Shown here: piece by piece, positions 37,256 to 46,779 of the stretch
Position numbering within the stretch: position 1 is the stretch's first letter
How the letters are laid out: the number at the start of each line of letters is the position of its first letter
Assembly (NCBI GenBank): GCA_963712435.1
Contig: CAVQIB010000003.1
Coordinates: forward strand, 124,001-188,000
DNA from: Rhodoplanes sp963712435
GTDB taxonomy: Bacteria > Pseudomonadota > Alphaproteobacteria > Rhizobiales > Xanthobacteraceae
Direction of reading: 5' to 3'
DNA: 64,000 nt
Made by a program: the position numbers and the translations under genes
The notes under the pieces: generated by a model
Databases searched by the model: none
Told to the model about the DNA's origin: nothing
Seen by the model: only the letters and a program-made list of their open reading frames with translations

Positions 37256-37972
37256 TTATGCTTGGTCGAGCAGTCGCAACAGCGATTGCTGATCCGGTCG
37301 GCGCGCCACTTCGACCCGCTCGGCGCCGGCCGCGATCAGCGGCGCGGCGACCTCGGCCGAAAGGCAGAGATGCCTGAGCGCGAGTCCCTGTTCGCGCAGG
37401 CCATCCGCCTCGATCGCGGCGAGGAAAACCTCGGCCGAGCGTTTGGAAAAATGCAGCACGCCGTCGATGCGATCGTTCGCAAGCGCGGACCGCGCCACGT
37501 CGGGAAGCCGCGTCGCGGCGATCGCCCGGTAGATCGGGACGGTGCGTACGACGAACCCGTATTGCCCGAGCAGCGCTTCGAGATCGCCGGCGCGATCCTC
37601 GCCGGCGAGATAGAGAATCGGCTTCGTGCGGTCGACCAGCCGGCCCACAATGAGGCCGGCAAGCGCGGCGACGTCGCCATAGGCCGATTGCACCTCGGCG
37701 AAGGCGGCGGCATGCGCCACCTCTTCGGTGCGGGCGCCGACGGTGAAGACCGGCACGCGCAGGAGACGCGCTTTCGCCGGATGCGCGACAAACGCGCTCA
37801 CCGCATTCGCGCTGGTGAAGACGATCGCCGCCCACGGCCCTTCGCCGATCGGCGCGTCGAGGATCGGCGCGATGCGCAGCAGCGGCGCCACAAGCGCCTG
37901 ACGCCCGCGCTCGCGCAGCGCCTTGGCGGTGCGCTCCGCGTCAGGCTCCGGACGGGTGACGAGGAGCAGCAT
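37256..37972 (-). CDS. hemD: Uroporphyrinogen-III synthase
   Basis: Cyclises hydroxymethylbilane with inversion of ring D. The 238-residue bilobed protein begins MLLLVTRPEPDAERTAKALRERG and has APLLRIAPI, WAAIVFTSANAVSAF and PVFTVGARTEEVAHAAAFAEV. The second lobe follows (ILYLAGEDRAGDLEALLGQYGF; RSALANDRIDGVLHFSKRSAEVFLA). It starts 4 bp after the hemC stop, as expected for a hemCD operon. Sequence divergence within the family is high, but context is decisive. Confidence 0.94.
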   Translation of the reverse strand: MLLLVTRPEPDAERTAKALRERGRQALVAPLLRIAPILDAPIGEGPWAAIVFTSANAVSAFVAHPAKARLLRVPVFTVGARTEEVAHAAAFAEVQSAYGDVAALAGLIVGRLVDRTKPILYLAGEDRAGDLEALLGQYGFVVRTVPIYRAIAATRLPDVARSALANDRIDGVLHFSKRSAEVFLAAIEADGLREQGLALRHLCLSAEVAAPLIAAGAERVEVARRPDQQSLLRLLDQA

Positions 37973-37976
37973 CGGT

Positions 37977-38911
37977 TCAGCCGAAAAAACCCGGGCCGCC
38001 GCGCTGCTTCAGCTCGGCCCCGGCATCCTGCCCGAGTGCGGCGGCGTCGCCGACAAGCCCGGAGCGGCTCGTTTCGTGGGCTGCGCTGCCGTCCGGCTTC
38101 ACGATCAGCCCGCGCAGGGAGAGCGCGCCGCCAGCGATGCGCGCATGCCCCGCGATCGGCGTCTTGCACGAGCCGTCCAGCGCGGCGAGAAATGCCCGCT
38201 CCGCAGTGAGCGCCGCCATCGTGTCGGCATCGTTGATCGCGGCGACGAGGGCGCGCGTGCGCGCGTCGTCGGCGCGCGTCTCGATCGCGATCGCGCCCTG
38301 CCCCACCGCCGGCAGGAACTCATCCACCGAAAACACCGAGCTTGCCGCCTCGGTCAGACCGAGACGCTTCAGGCCGGCGAGCGCGAGCAAGGTCGCGTCG
38401 ACCTCGCCCGCGTCGAGCTTGCGCAAGCCGCGTCTCGCACATTGCCGCGCAAGGAGACCACCTGCAGGTCGGGCCGCAGCCGGCGGACAATCGCCTGCCG
38501 CCGCAACGACGCGGTGCCGACGATCGCGCCGCGCGGCAAGTCCGACAGGCTCGTCGCCCTGCGGCTGATGAAGGCGTCGCGCACGTCCTCGCGCTCGAGA
38601 AAGGCGGTGACCACGAGGCCGGGCGGCAGCACGGTCTCCATGTCCTTCGCCGAATGGACCGCGAGATCGACCTTGTTCTCGAACAGGGCCTGCTCGATCT
38701 CCTTGGTGAACAGGCCCTTGCCGCCGACTTCGGCGAGCGGCCGGTCCTGGATCGCGTCGCCCGAGGTGCGGATCACGCATACTTCGATCGCCGCGGAGGC
38801 GAGATCATGCGCCGCCGCGAGCCGCGCGCGCACTTGCTCGGCCTGCGCGAGTGCGAGCGGACTGCCGCGCGTTCCGATCCGCAGCGAGGAGGTGGTCGAG
38901 GATTGCGTCAT
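37977..38911 (-). CDS. hemC: Hydroxymethylbilane synthase (porphobilinogen deaminase), frame broken once
   Basis: Polymerises four porphobilinogens. The first part MTQSSTTSSLRIGTRGSPLA, then GLFTKEIEQALFENKVDLAVHSAKDME and GTASLRRQAIVRRLRPDLQV, is in one frame. After a shift near 38430-38445 come LRKLDAGEVDATLLALAGLKRLGL, LPAVGQGAIAIETR and the dipyrromethane-cofactor Cys in LDGSCKTPIAGHARI. Both halves match the family closely, so the gene is almost certainly functional and the break a sequence error. Divergent from tsaD across a 96-bp gap. Confidence 0.95.
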
Positions 38912-39007
38912 GCGACTTCGCAGTGCTAGGCCGTCACTATAGTCGTTATATGGGCGCCTCGCGCCTTGGCAACGCATATCGGGGGCGGAATCGAACCGCC
39001 GGAGGCA

Positions 39008-40078
39008 ATGATCGTTCTCGGCATCGAGACGACCTGTGACGAGACGGCGGCGGCGGTCGTGGAACGCCGGCCGGATGGTCGCGCGCAAATTCTATCCAAC
39101 ATCGTGCTCTCGCAGATCGAAGCGCATGCCGCCTTCGGCGGAGTGGTGCCGGAGATCGCGGCGCGCGCCCATGTGGAGGTTCTCGATATCCTGATCGGCC
39201 AGGCAATGCGAGAGGCCAATCGTAATTTTGCGAATCTCGACGGGGTCGCCGCAGCCGCCGGGCCTGGGCTGATCGGCGGCCTCATTGTCGGCCTGACGAC
39301 GGCGAAGGCGATCGCGCTCGTGCATGAAAAGCCGCTGATCGCCGTCAATCATCTCGAAGCGCATGCGCTGACCGCGCGGCTCACCCACGGCACGCCGTTC
39401 CCCTATTGCCTGTTTCTTGCTTCCGGCGGGCACACGCAGGTCGTCGCCGTGCTCGGGGTCGGCGACTATGTGCGGCTCGGCACCACGCTCGACGATGCGA
39501 TCGGCGAGGCGTTCGACAAGACCGCGAAGGTTCTCGGTCTCGGCTATCCGGGCGGCCCGGAGGTCGAGCGCTGCGCCGCGCGCGGCGATCCGATGCGTTT
39601 CGCGCTTCCGCGGCCGATGGTCGGGCGGAGCGACGCCGATTTCTCGCTGTCCGGGCTCAAGACGGCGCTGCGGCTCGAAGCGGAGCGAATTGCGCCGCTT
39701 TCGGAACAGGACGTGGACGATCTCTGCGCCTCTTTCCAGCAGGCCGTCGCCGAAATGGTGATCGACCGCCTGCATTTCGGACTTCGCATATTCGAGAAGC
39801 AATTCGGGCCGGCGACGGCCCTCGTCGCCGCCGGCGGCGTCGCCGCCAACCAGGCGATCCGCGGCCTGCTGCATCATGTCGCGATGGAAGTGGGGACCGT
39901 GCTCGTGCTCCCCCCGCCCGAACTGTGCACCGACAATGGAGCGATGATCGCCTGGGCCGGCGCCGAACGGCTGGCGTACGGGCTGATCGACACGCTGGAG
40001 ACGGGCCCGCACGCGCGCTGGCCGCTCGATCAGGTTCGCGGGCCGGACCGGCTGGCGGCGAACGCATCGCCCGCCTGA
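39008..40078 (+). CDS. tsaD: tRNA N6-adenosine threonylcarbamoyltransferase TsaD
   Basis: Catalytic subunit of t6A37 synthesis. MIVLGIETTCDETAAAVVE begins the ASKHA fold. Metal-binding HxxxH is in VVPEIAARAHVE with the later AVNHLEAHALTARL. FPYCLFLASGGHTQVV, GDYVRLGTTLDDAIGEAFDKTAKVLGLGYPGGP and VAAGGVAANQAIR follow, ending with CTDNGAMIAWAGAERL. The 356-residue length is standard. The ATG at 39008 is chosen over the longer frame because conservation begins at MIVLGIE. Its stop overlaps gpsA (TGATG). Confidence 0.98.
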   Translation: MIVLGIETTCDETAAAVVERRPDGRAQILSNIVLSQIEAHAAFGGVVPEIAARAHVEVLDILIGQAMREANRNFANLDGVAAAAGPGLIGGLIVGLTTAKAIALVHEKPLIAVNHLEAHALTARLTHGTPFPYCLFLASGGHTQVVAVLGVGDYVRLGTTLDDAIGEAFDKTAKVLGLGYPGGPEVERCAARGDPMRFALPRPMVGRSDADFSLSGLKTALRLEAERIAPLSEQDVDDLCASFQQAVAEMVIDRLHFGLRIFEKQFGPATALVAAGGVAANQAIRGLLHHVAMEVGTVLVLPPPELCTDNGAMIAWAGAERLAYGLIDTLETGPHARWPLDQVRGPDRLAANASPA

Positions 40079-41079
40079 TGCCCAGCGCCAAGGTCAAGTT
40101 CGATCGCATCGCCGTGGTCGGCGCGGGCGCCTGGGGCTCCGCCCTCGCCGGCGTCGCGGCCCGCGCCGAGCGGGCGGTCACGCTGATCGCCCGCTCCGAG
40201 CAGGCCGCCGCCAATATTCGCGCCCAGGGCGAGAGCCCGCGCCTGCCAGGCGTGAAGCTTGATCCGCGCATCGTGGTGGCCGCCGGCGCGGCGGCGGCGG
40301 CCTCCGCCGAGGCCGTGCTCCTGGTCGTGCCCGCGCAGACGCTGCGCTTCCTCGCCGCCTCGCTGGCCCCGGCGATTCGCCCGGGCACGCCGGTCATCGC
40401 CTGCGCGAAGGGCATCGAGCGGGGCTCGCGCGCCTTCATGAGCGAGGTGATCGCCGCCTGCATTCCCGCGGCGGTTCCGGCGATTTTGTCCGGTCCGAGT
40501 TTCGCCGCCGACGTGGCGCGCGGGCTGCCGACCGCGGTCACGCTCGCCGCCCGCGACGCCGACATCGCCGAGGCGCTGGTGCAGGCGCTCGGCACGCACA
40601 CCTTCCGCCCCTATCACTCGACCGATCTGCGCGGGGTCGAAATCGGCGGCGCCGCCAAGAACGTGCTGGCGATCGCGGCCGGCATCGCGGCGGGACGCAG
40701 GCTCGGCGCGAGCGCGGCCGCGGCGCTCACCACGCGCGGCTTCGCCGAGCTGATCCGGTTCGGCCGTGCCTTCGGCGCGCGTCCGGAGACGCTGACCGGA
40801 TTGTCCGGCCTGGGCGACCTCATCCTCACCTGCTCGACGCCCCAGTCGCGCAATTTCTCCTTCGGCGTCGCCATCGGCGAGGGCATGTCGCCCGCGGAAG
40901 CGTCGCGCGAAAGGCTGGCGGAGGGGGCATTCACCGCCTCCGCCCTCGTCGAGATGGCGAAGGAAGCGGGCATGGACATGCCGATCGCAAGCGCCGTCGA
41001 CTCCGTGCTCGAAGGCCGTCTCAGCGTCGATGAGGCGATGGAGGCCCTGCTCGCGCGCCCGTTCAAGGCGGAGGATTAG
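40078..41079 (+). CDS. gpsA: NAD(P)-dependent glycerol-3-phosphate dehydrogenase
   Basis: Reduces dihydroxyacetone phosphate to sn-glycerol-3-phosphate for phospholipid synthesis. The Rossmann motif IAVVGAGAWGSALAGVAA is at residue 9. CAKGIERGSRAFMSEVI, ILSGPSFAADVARGLPTAVTLA, the catalytic Lys region GVEIGGAAKNVLAIAAGIAAG and GLSGLGDLILTCSTPQSRNFSFG are all present. 333 residues. It starts within the tsaD stop and ends 2 bp before the EVE gene, making a tight three-gene unit. Confidence 0.98.
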   Translation: MPSAKVKFDRIAVVGAGAWGSALAGVAARAERAVTLIARSEQAAANIRAQGESPRLPGVKLDPRIVVAAGAAAAASAEAVLLVVPAQTLRFLAASLAPAIRPGTPVIACAKGIERGSRAFMSEVIAACIPAAVPAILSGPSFAADVARGLPTAVTLAARDADIAEALVQALGTHTFRPYHSTDLRGVEIGGAAKNVLAIAAGIAAGRRLGASAAAALTTRGFAELIRFGRAFGARPETLTGLSGLGDLILTCSTPQSRNFSFGVAIGEGMSPAEASRERLAEGAFTASALVEMAKEAGMDMPIASAVDSVLEGRLSVDEAMEALLARPFKAED

Positions 41080-41081
41080 CG

Positions 41082-41501
41082 ATGGCGCACTGGCTGGTGA
41101 AGACCGAGCCCTCGGCCTGGTCGTGGGACGACCAGGTCAAGGCGGGCGCCAAGGGCGAGCCGTGGACCGGCGTGCGCAATCACACCGCCAAGCAGAACCT
41201 GGTGAAGATGAAACAGGGCGACCGCGCCTTCTTCTATCACTCGGGCGAGGAGAAGAGCATCGTCGGCGTCGTCGAGGTGTTGCGCGAGGCCTATCCGGAC
41301 CCGACCGCGAAACCGGGCGAGCCTTGGGTGGTGGTGGACCTGAAGGCGGTCGGCCCGCTGCCGCGCCCCGTGACGCTCGCCGACATCAAGGCCGAGCCGC
41401 GGCTCAAGGACATGGCGCTGGTGAAGCTCTCGCGGCTGTCCGTGCAGCCGGTGACCGCGCCGGAATGGAAGCTTGTTGCGAAGATGGGCGGGATGGAGTG
41501 A
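41082..41501 (+). CDS. EVE domain-containing protein
   Basis: Single-domain EVE (PUA-like) protein of 139 residues, beginning HWLVKTEPSAWSWDDQVKAG and followed by WTGVRNHTAKQNLVKMKQGDRAFFYHSGEE, IVGVVEVLREAYPDPTA, WVVVDLKAVGPLPRPVTLADIKA and LSRLSVQPVTAPEWKLV. EVE folds bind modified bases; single-domain bacterial members near gpsA are widespread and mostly uncharacterised. Position directly after gpsA suggests co-transcription. Confidence 0.93.
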   Translation: MAHWLVKTEPSAWSWDDQVKAGAKGEPWTGVRNHTAKQNLVKMKQGDRAFFYHSGEEKSIVGVVEVLREAYPDPTAKPGEPWVVVDLKAVGPLPRPVTLADIKAEPRLKDMALVKLSRLSVQPVTAPEWKLVAKMGGME

Positions 41502-41847
41502 GCCTTTCCCGCTAACCCGCGCCGTCTGGTTTCGGAACCCTGCGTCGTCATGCCCGCGCTGGCCCACGGCTGTCCGGTTGAGTTTCGCCGGAAGTGACGC
41601 AAGTCCCTGTACCGCATGATCCGCCGGCGCTTTCCGGGTTCGGGACACGGCCGCGCGAACCCGTTCTTCGTCATCGTCCGCGCAGGCGGACGATCCAGTA
41701 GCCCCGGTCTTTGAGGGATTTCCAAACGTTCGTCGTGTTTACTGGATGCTCCGCTTGCGCGGAGCATGACGATCGGAGGGGACGAACCGGACGTCCGTGG
41801 GACGAGCCCGGCCCTGACAGGGAAAGGAGGCGGCCAAGCGCGACGGG
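41502..41847. other. Intergenic region between the EVE gene and atpC
   Basis: The 346-bp convergent gap contains no gene. It holds the third copy of the ATCCAGTA repeat (41670-41772) and, at about 41548-41568, a fragment CGTCATGCCCGCGCTGGCC related to the repeat at 45162. No classical terminator was found. Confidence 0.6.
41670..41772. repeat. Palindromic repeat, ATCCAGTA/TACTGGAT family, copy 3
   Basis: TCATCGTCCGCGCAGGCGGA, CGATCCAGTA, a 35-base centre, TGTTTACTGGATGCTCCGC and GCGGAGCATGAC. The outer hairpins differ in base sequence from copies 1 and 2, but the changes are compensatory within each stem (GTCCGC/GCGGAC, GCTCCGC/GCGGAGC). This suggests the folded structure matters. Confidence 0.85.
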
Positions 41848-42250
41848 TCAATGCCCGAGCGCTTCCTTGAGCGTCTTCAGGTGATCGAGCCGCGCGGCGG
41901 CCTTGTTGCGATCCGCGTCGGTCTTGGCGTCGGCGACGTCTTCCTCGGCGTCCTTGATCGCCTGTTGGATCCTGTCGGGCTCGATCTCGTCGACCGGCAC
42001 CACCTCCTGCGCCAGGACGGTCACCCCCCTCGCGCTCACCTCCGCGAAGCCGCCGCGCACGACGATCATCACCGGCGCAGTCTGGTCGGAATGAATCGTC
42101 AGCACCCCGGGGCGAATGCGTCGCCACCATCGGCGCGTGCCCCGCGAGCACGCCGAAATCGCCCTCTTCCCCGGGCACGTCCACCTGGGTGACCTCGCCG
42201 GAGAACATCAGCCGTTCCGGCGACACCAGTTCGAAATGGAAGGTGGTCAT
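41848..42250 (-). CDS. atpC: ATP synthase F1 epsilon subunit, frame broken once
   Basis: Rotor subunit and ATPase brake. The N-terminal beta sandwich MTTFHFELVSPERLMFSGEV, then TQVDVPGEEGDFGVLAGHAPMVAT, is in one frame. After a shift near 42112-42120 come GVLTIHSDQTAPVMIVVRGG and FAEVSARGVTVLAQEVVP. The C-terminal helices (AIKDAEEDVADAKTDADRNKAAARLDHLK) complete it. Last gene of the operon, 73 bp after atpD. Confidence 0.94.
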
Positions 42251-42263
42251 GTAAACGCCTCGG

Positions 42264-42300
42264 AGTCCGTATGGATGGCCGGAACAAGCCCGGCCATGGC
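42264..42300. repeat. Half copy of the GGATGGCCGGGACAAGCCCGGCCATG repeat
   Basis: TATGGATGGCCGGAACAAGC followed by CCGGCCATGGC matches the right half of the element at 45162-45248. It occupies most of the atpD-atpC gap. Confidence 0.7.
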
Positions 42301-42322
42301 GATCATGCTTGCATCGAAAACG

Positions 42323-43769
42323 CTACGCCGCCTCGGCGGCCAGCCGCTTGCCCTTCTCGACCGCCGCCTCGATGGTGCCGACCATGTAGAAGGCGGCCTC
42401 CGGCAGGTGGTCGTATTTGCCCTCGCACAGGCCCTTGAAGCCCTTGATCGTGTCGGCGAGTTCGACGAACACGCCGGGCGAGCCGGTGAACACTTCGGCC
42501 ACATGGAAGGGCTGCGACAGGAAGCGCTCGATCTTGCGCGCGCGCGCGACGGCGATCTTGTCCTCTTCCGATAGCTCGTCCATGCCGAGAATGGCGATGA
42601 TGTCCTGCAGCGCCTTGTAGCGCTGGAGGATCTGCTGCACCTGGCGGGCGACCGCGTAGTGCTCCTCGCCGACGACGCGCGGATCGAGCATGCGCGAGGT
42701 GGAGTCGAGCGGGTCGACCGCCGGATAGATGCCCTTCTCGGCGATCGAGCGCGACAGCACCGTGGTCGCGTCGAGATGGGCGAAGGAGGTCGCGGGGGCC
42801 GGGTCGGTCAAGTCGTCGGCCGGGACATAGATCGCCTGCACCGAGGTGATCGAGCCCTTGTTGGTCGTGGTGATGCGCTCCTGCAGCGCGCCCATGTCGG
42901 TGGCGAGGGTGGGCTGATAGCCCACCGCGGAGGGGATACGGCCGAGCAGCGCTGAGACTTCCGAGCCCGCCTGGGTGAAGCGGAAAATATTGTCGACGAA
43001 GAACAGCACGTCCTGGCCCTGGTCGCGGAAATATTCGGCGACGGTGAGCCCGGTGAGGCCGACGCGGGCGCGCGCGCCGGGCGGCTCGTTCATCTGCCCG
43101 AACACGAGCGCGCATTTCGAGCCGCTGGTGTCGCCATTGTTCTTCTTCGGGTCCTTGTTCACGCCCGAACTCGATGAACTCGTGATAGAGGTCGTTGCCC
43201 TCGCGCGTGCGCTCGCCGACCCCGGCGAACACCGAAAAGCCGCCATGCGCCTTGGCGATGTTGTTGATCAGTTCCTGGATGATCACGGTCTTGCCGACGC
43301 CCGCGCCGCCGAACAGGCCCACCTTGCCGCCCTTGGCGTAGGGCGCGAGCAGGTCCACCACCTTGATTCCGGTGCTGAGGATCTCCGCTTCGGTCGACTG
43401 TTCGGTATAGAGCGGCGCGTCGGCGTGGATCGGGCGCGTCTCCGTGTGCGGGACGGGGCCGGCCTCGTCGACCGGTTCGCCCACCACATTGATGATGCGC
43501 CCGAGCGTGCCGTCGCCGACCGGCACCGCGATCGGCAGGCCGGTGTCGACGACCTCCTGGCCGCGCACGAGGCCTTCGGTCGTGTCCATGGCGACGGTGC
43601 GGACGGTCGATTCGCCGAGATGCTGGGCGACCTCGAGCACGAGGCGCTGACCCTGGTTCTGCGTCTCGAGCGCGTTCAGGATCGCCGGCAGTTGATCCCC
43701 GAACTGCACGTCGACGACCGCGCCGATCACCTGGGTGACGCGTCCGACCAGTTTACCATTGGCATCCAT
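42323..43769 (-). CDS. atpD: ATP synthase F1 beta subunit, frame broken once
   Basis: Catalytic subunit. VGRVTQVIGAVVDVQFGD begins it, and the P-loop GGAGVGKTVIIQELINNIAK is intact. GVGERTREGNDLYHEFIE is followed by a shift near 43160-43170. Then come GVNKDPKKNNGD, SKCALVFGQMNEPPGARARVGLTGLTVAEYF, DVLFFVDNIFRFTQAGSEVSALLGR and GYQPTLATDMG. The protein ends VEKGKRLAAEAA. Both halves are near-invariant family sequence, so a sequence error is by far the likeliest cause. Separated from atpG by an ohr-like gene, which is unusual. Confidence 0.97.
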
Positions 43770-43796
43770 TGAGGGCTCCTTGAACTTCCGTCCGGG

Positions 43797-44201
43797 CTAT
43801 ACGACCGACAGCGTGACCGGCACGTTGCCGCGGGTCGCCCGCGAATAGGGGCAGATCGTGTGGGCGTCGTCGACGAGGGCCTGCACCTTGGCCTTGTCGA
43901 CGCCCGGGAGGGAGACCTTGAGCTCGGCCTTCAGGGCGAAGCTCACTTCGTCCTTCTCGATGGTGACGGCGCAGGTCACCTTCGCGGCGCTCGCATCCAC
44001 CCCGTGCTTCTTCGACAAAGCAAGGAGCGCCTGTCCAAAGCAGGACGACCAGCCGAGCGCAAACAGCTGCTCCGGATTGTGCCCTTCGCCCGAGCCGCCC
44101 AAATCCTTCGGCAGCGCCATTGCGAGCGCCAGTCCGCCATTCTCCAGAACGGAGCGTCCATCGCGTCCGCCCTTCGTCGTCGCCGTCGTTGTGTAGGCCA
44201 T
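43797..44201 (-). CDS. Ohr/OsmC family organic hydroperoxide reductase
   Basis: Thiol peroxidase using lipoyl or similar reductants against organic peroxides. The 134 residues contain both reactive cysteines in Ohr context: GWSSCFGQALLALSKKHG and HTICPYSRATRGNVPVTL. YTTTATTKGGRDGRS and the LENGGLALAMALPKDLGGSGEG-type region are also typical of Ohr rather than OsmC. It lies between atpG (49 bp upstream) and atpD (27 bp downstream) on the same strand. No OhrR regulator gene is adjacent, so it is probably expressed with the ATP synthase. Confidence 0.93.
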   Translation of the reverse strand: MAYTTTATTKGGRDGRSVLENGGLALAMALPKDLGGSGEGHNPEQLFALGWSSCFGQALLALSKKHGVDASAAKVTCAVTIEKDEVSFALKAELKVSLPGVDKAKVQALVDDAHTICPYSRATRGNVPVTLSVV

Positions 44202-44250
44202 GGGGTCTCCTGTTAGCCCCTCCGTGCGCCGCTCAAGTCAGTCATTCTTT

Positions 44251-45126
44251 TTATAGCGCCTCGGCGCCGGAGATGATCTCGATCAGTTCCTTGGTGATCA
44301 TCGCCTGGCGGGTGCGGTTGTAGGTGAGCGTCTGTTTGCGGATCATCTCGCCGGCATTGCGGGTCGCGTTGTCCATCGCCGACATTTGCGCGCCATAGAA
44401 CGAGGCCGCGTTCTCCAGCAGCGCGCGGAACAGCTGAACCGAGATGTTGAGCGGCAGCAGCTCGGCGAGGATCTGGTCCTCTTCCGGCTCGTACTCATAG
44501 ACCGCGCCGCCCGGCTCGGCGGCCATTCCGGGAAACACCGCCGGGATGAGCTGATGGGCGGTCGGGACCTGAGCGATCACCGATTTGAACCGAGAGAAGA
44601 AGAGCGTGCATACGTCGAACCCGCCCTGCTCGTAGAGCGCGATGATCTTCCGCGCGATGGCGTCGGCGTGTTCGAAATGGATCTGGCGCACCGCGCGCAG
44701 GTCGATCGCCTCGATGATGTGCGCCTCGAAGGTCCGCCTGAGCTGGTCAAGGCCCTTGCGGCCGACGCAGATGATCTTGACCGTCTTGCCCTCGGCCAGC
44801 AGGGCATTGGCCTTGTCGCGCGCAAGCCGCACGATGGCCGAGTTGAACGCGCCGCACAGCCCGCGCTCGCCGGTGCAGACGACGAGGAGCTGGACATCGG
44901 TCGAGCCGGTGCCGCGCAGGAGCGGCGGCGCCTCGGGATTGTCCTGCGTCGCGCCCGCGATATTGCCCAGCACCCGCTGCATCCGCTCGGCATAGGGCCG
45001 CGCCGCTTCGGCCGCCGCCTGGGCGCGGCGAAGCTTGGAGGCCGCGACCATCTGCATGGCCTTGGTGATTTTCTGCGTCGCCTTGGTGGAGGCGATGCGG
45101 TTGCGCAAATCCTTCAGGCTGGCCAT
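44251..45126 (-). CDS. atpG: ATP synthase F1 gamma subunit
   Basis: Central rotor shaft. MASLKDLRNRIASTKATQKI and TKAMQMVAASKLRRAQ form the N-terminal coiled-coil helix. LLVVCTGERGLCGAFNSAIVR, ICVGRKGLDQLRR and the C-terminal MDNATRNAGEMIRKQTLTYN and RTRQAMITKELIEIISGAEAL are diagnostic. 291 residues, intact frame. The gap to atpA holds a palindromic repeat of about 87 bp. Confidence 0.98.
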   Translation of the reverse strand: MASLKDLRNRIASTKATQKITKAMQMVAASKLRRAQAAAEAARPYAERMQRVLGNIAGATQDNPEAPPLLRGTGSTDVQLLVVCTGERGLCGAFNSAIVRLARDKANALLAEGKTVKIICVGRKGLDQLRRTFEAHIIEAIDLRAVRQIHFEHADAIARKIIALYEQGGFDVCTLFFSRFKSVIAQVPTAHQLIPAVFPGMAAEPGGAVYEYEPEEDQILAELLPLNISVQLFRALLENAASFYGAQMSAMDNATRNAGEMIRKQTLTYNRTRQAMITKELIEIISGAEAL

Positions 45127-45161
45127 TCGGGGTTCTCTACGCCTGTCCGGGTTCTTTCTTC

Positions 45162-45248
45162 GTCATGCCCGGCCTTGTGCCGGGCATCCACGTTTTTCTT
45201 GTCGTCTACGCCCGAAACGTGGATGGCCGGGACAAGCCCGGCCATGAC
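45162..45248. repeat. Palindromic repeat between atpA and atpG
   Basis: GTCATGCCCGGCCTTGTGCC, GGGCATCCACGTTT, then AAACGTGGATGGCCGGGACA, AGCCCGGCCATGAC. The two halves are inverted copies and each half is itself a hairpin, the common Rhizobiales intergenic unit. Lying inside the ATP synthase operon it may set mRNA stability between atpA and atpG. A half copy is at 42264. Confidence 0.85.
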
Positions 45249-45249
45249 G

Positions 45250-46779
45250 TCAAGCGAAGGTCTTGGCGAAGTCGTCGAGCGCGGCCTTGAGCTTGGCCGC
45301 GGTGGCGTCGTCGAGATCGCGCGAGGTGCGGATGGCGTCGAGGATGTCCATGCGCTTGGTGCGCATCAGCGAGAGCAGCCCCTCCTCAAAAGGTCGCACG
45401 CTCGAAACCGGCAGCGGATCGAGATAGCCGTTCACGCCGGCATAGATGACGACGACCTGCTCCTCCATCTTCAGCGGCGAGAATTGCGGCTGCTTCAGGA
45501 GCTCGGTCAGGCGCGCCCCGCGATTGAGCAGGCGCTGGGTGGTGGCGTCGAGGTCGGAGCCGAACTGGGCGAAGGCGGCCATTTCGCGATACTGCGCGAG
45601 TTCGCCCTTAATGCGGCCGGCGACCTTCTTCATCGCCTTGGTCTGCGCCGCCGAGCCGACGCGCGACACCGAAATGCCGACATTCAGGGCCGGGCGGATG
45701 CCCTGATAGAACAGGTCCGTCTCGAGGAAGATCTGCCCGTCGGTGATCGAAATGACATTGGTCGGGATATAGGCCGAGACGTCGCTCGCCTGCGTCTCGA
45801 TGACCGGCAGCGCGGTCAGCGAGCCCGAGCCATAGTCCTCGTTCATCTTCGCCGCGCGCTCGAGCAGGCGCGAGTGCAGATAGAACACGTCGCCGGGATA
45901 GGCCTCGCGGCCGGGCGGCCGGCGCAGCAGCAGCGACATCTGGCGATAGGAGACCGCCTGTTTCGACAGATCGTCGTAGAAGATGACCGCGTGCATGCCA
46001 TTGTCGCGGAAATACTCGCCCATGGTGCAGCCGGTGAACGGGGCGAGGAACTGCATCGGGGCGGGATCGGACGCCGTCGCGGCGACCACGATCGAATATT
46101 CGAGCGCCCCGTTCTCCTCCAGCGCCTTGACGAACTGGGCGACCGTCGAGCGCTTCTGCCCGACCGCGACATAGACGCAGTAGAGCTTGATCTTCTCGTC
46201 GCCGGTCGCGTTGAGCGGCTTCTGGTTGAGAATGGTGTCGAGGATGATGGCGGTCTTGCCGGTCTGGCGGTCGCCGATGATCAGTTCGCGCTGGCCGCGG
46301 CCGATCGGGATGAGCGCGTCGATCGCCTTCAGGCCGGTCGCCATCGGCTCGTGCACCGAGCGGCGGGGAATGATGCCGGGCGCCTTGACATCCACGCGGC
46401 GGCGTTCGGCCGCCTCGATCGGCCCCTTGCCGTCGATCGGATTGCCGAGCGCGTCGACCACGCGGCCGAGCAGGCCTTTGCCCACCGGCGTGTCGACGAT
46501 GGCGCGGGTGCGCTTGACGGTCTGGCCTTCCTTGATCTCGCGGTCATTGCCGAAGATCACGATGCCGACATTGTCGATTTCGAGATTCAGCGCCATGCCG
46601 CGCACGCCGTTCTCGAACTCGACCATCTCGCCGGCCTGGACATTGTCCAGCCCGTAGACGCGGGCGATGCCGTCGCCGACAGAGAGCACCTGGCCGACCT
46701 CGGAGACCTCGGCCTCCTGGCCGAAATTCTGAATCTGCTCCTTGAGGATCGAGGAGATTTCTGCGGCGCGGATATCCAT
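45250..46779 (-). CDS. atpA: ATP synthase F1 alpha subunit
   Basis: Regulatory nucleotide-binding subunit. MDIRAAEISSILKEQIQNFG starts it. The P-loop GDRQTGKTAIILDTILNQK, VYVAVGQKRSTVAQFVK, VIFYDDLSKQAVSYRQMSLLLRRPPGREAYPGDVFYLHSRLLERAA and ISVSRVGSAAQTKAMKKVAG are all standard. 509 residues, intact. It overlaps the atpH stop by one base (TGATG). Confidence 0.99.
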   Translation of the reverse strand: MDIRAAEISSILKEQIQNFGQEAEVSEVGQVLSVGDGIARVYGLDNVQAGEMVEFENGVRGMALNLEIDNVGIVIFGNDREIKEGQTVKRTRAIVDTPVGKGLLGRVVDALGNPIDGKGPIEAAERRRVDVKAPGIIPRRSVHEPMATGLKAIDALIPIGRGQRELIIGDRQTGKTAIILDTILNQKPLNATGDEKIKLYCVYVAVGQKRSTVAQFVKALEENGALEYSIVVAATASDPAPMQFLAPFTGCTMGEYFRDNGMHAVIFYDDLSKQAVSYRQMSLLLRRPPGREAYPGDVFYLHSRLLERAAKMNEDYGSGSLTALPVIETQASDVSAYIPTNVISITDGQIFLETDLFYQGIRPALNVGISVSRVGSAAQTKAMKKVAGRIKGELAQYREMAAFAQFGSDLDATTQRLLNRGARLTELLKQPQFSPLKMEEQVVVIYAGVNGYLDPLPVSSVRPFEEGLLSLMRTKRMDILDAIRTSRDLDDATAAKLKAALDDFAKTFA

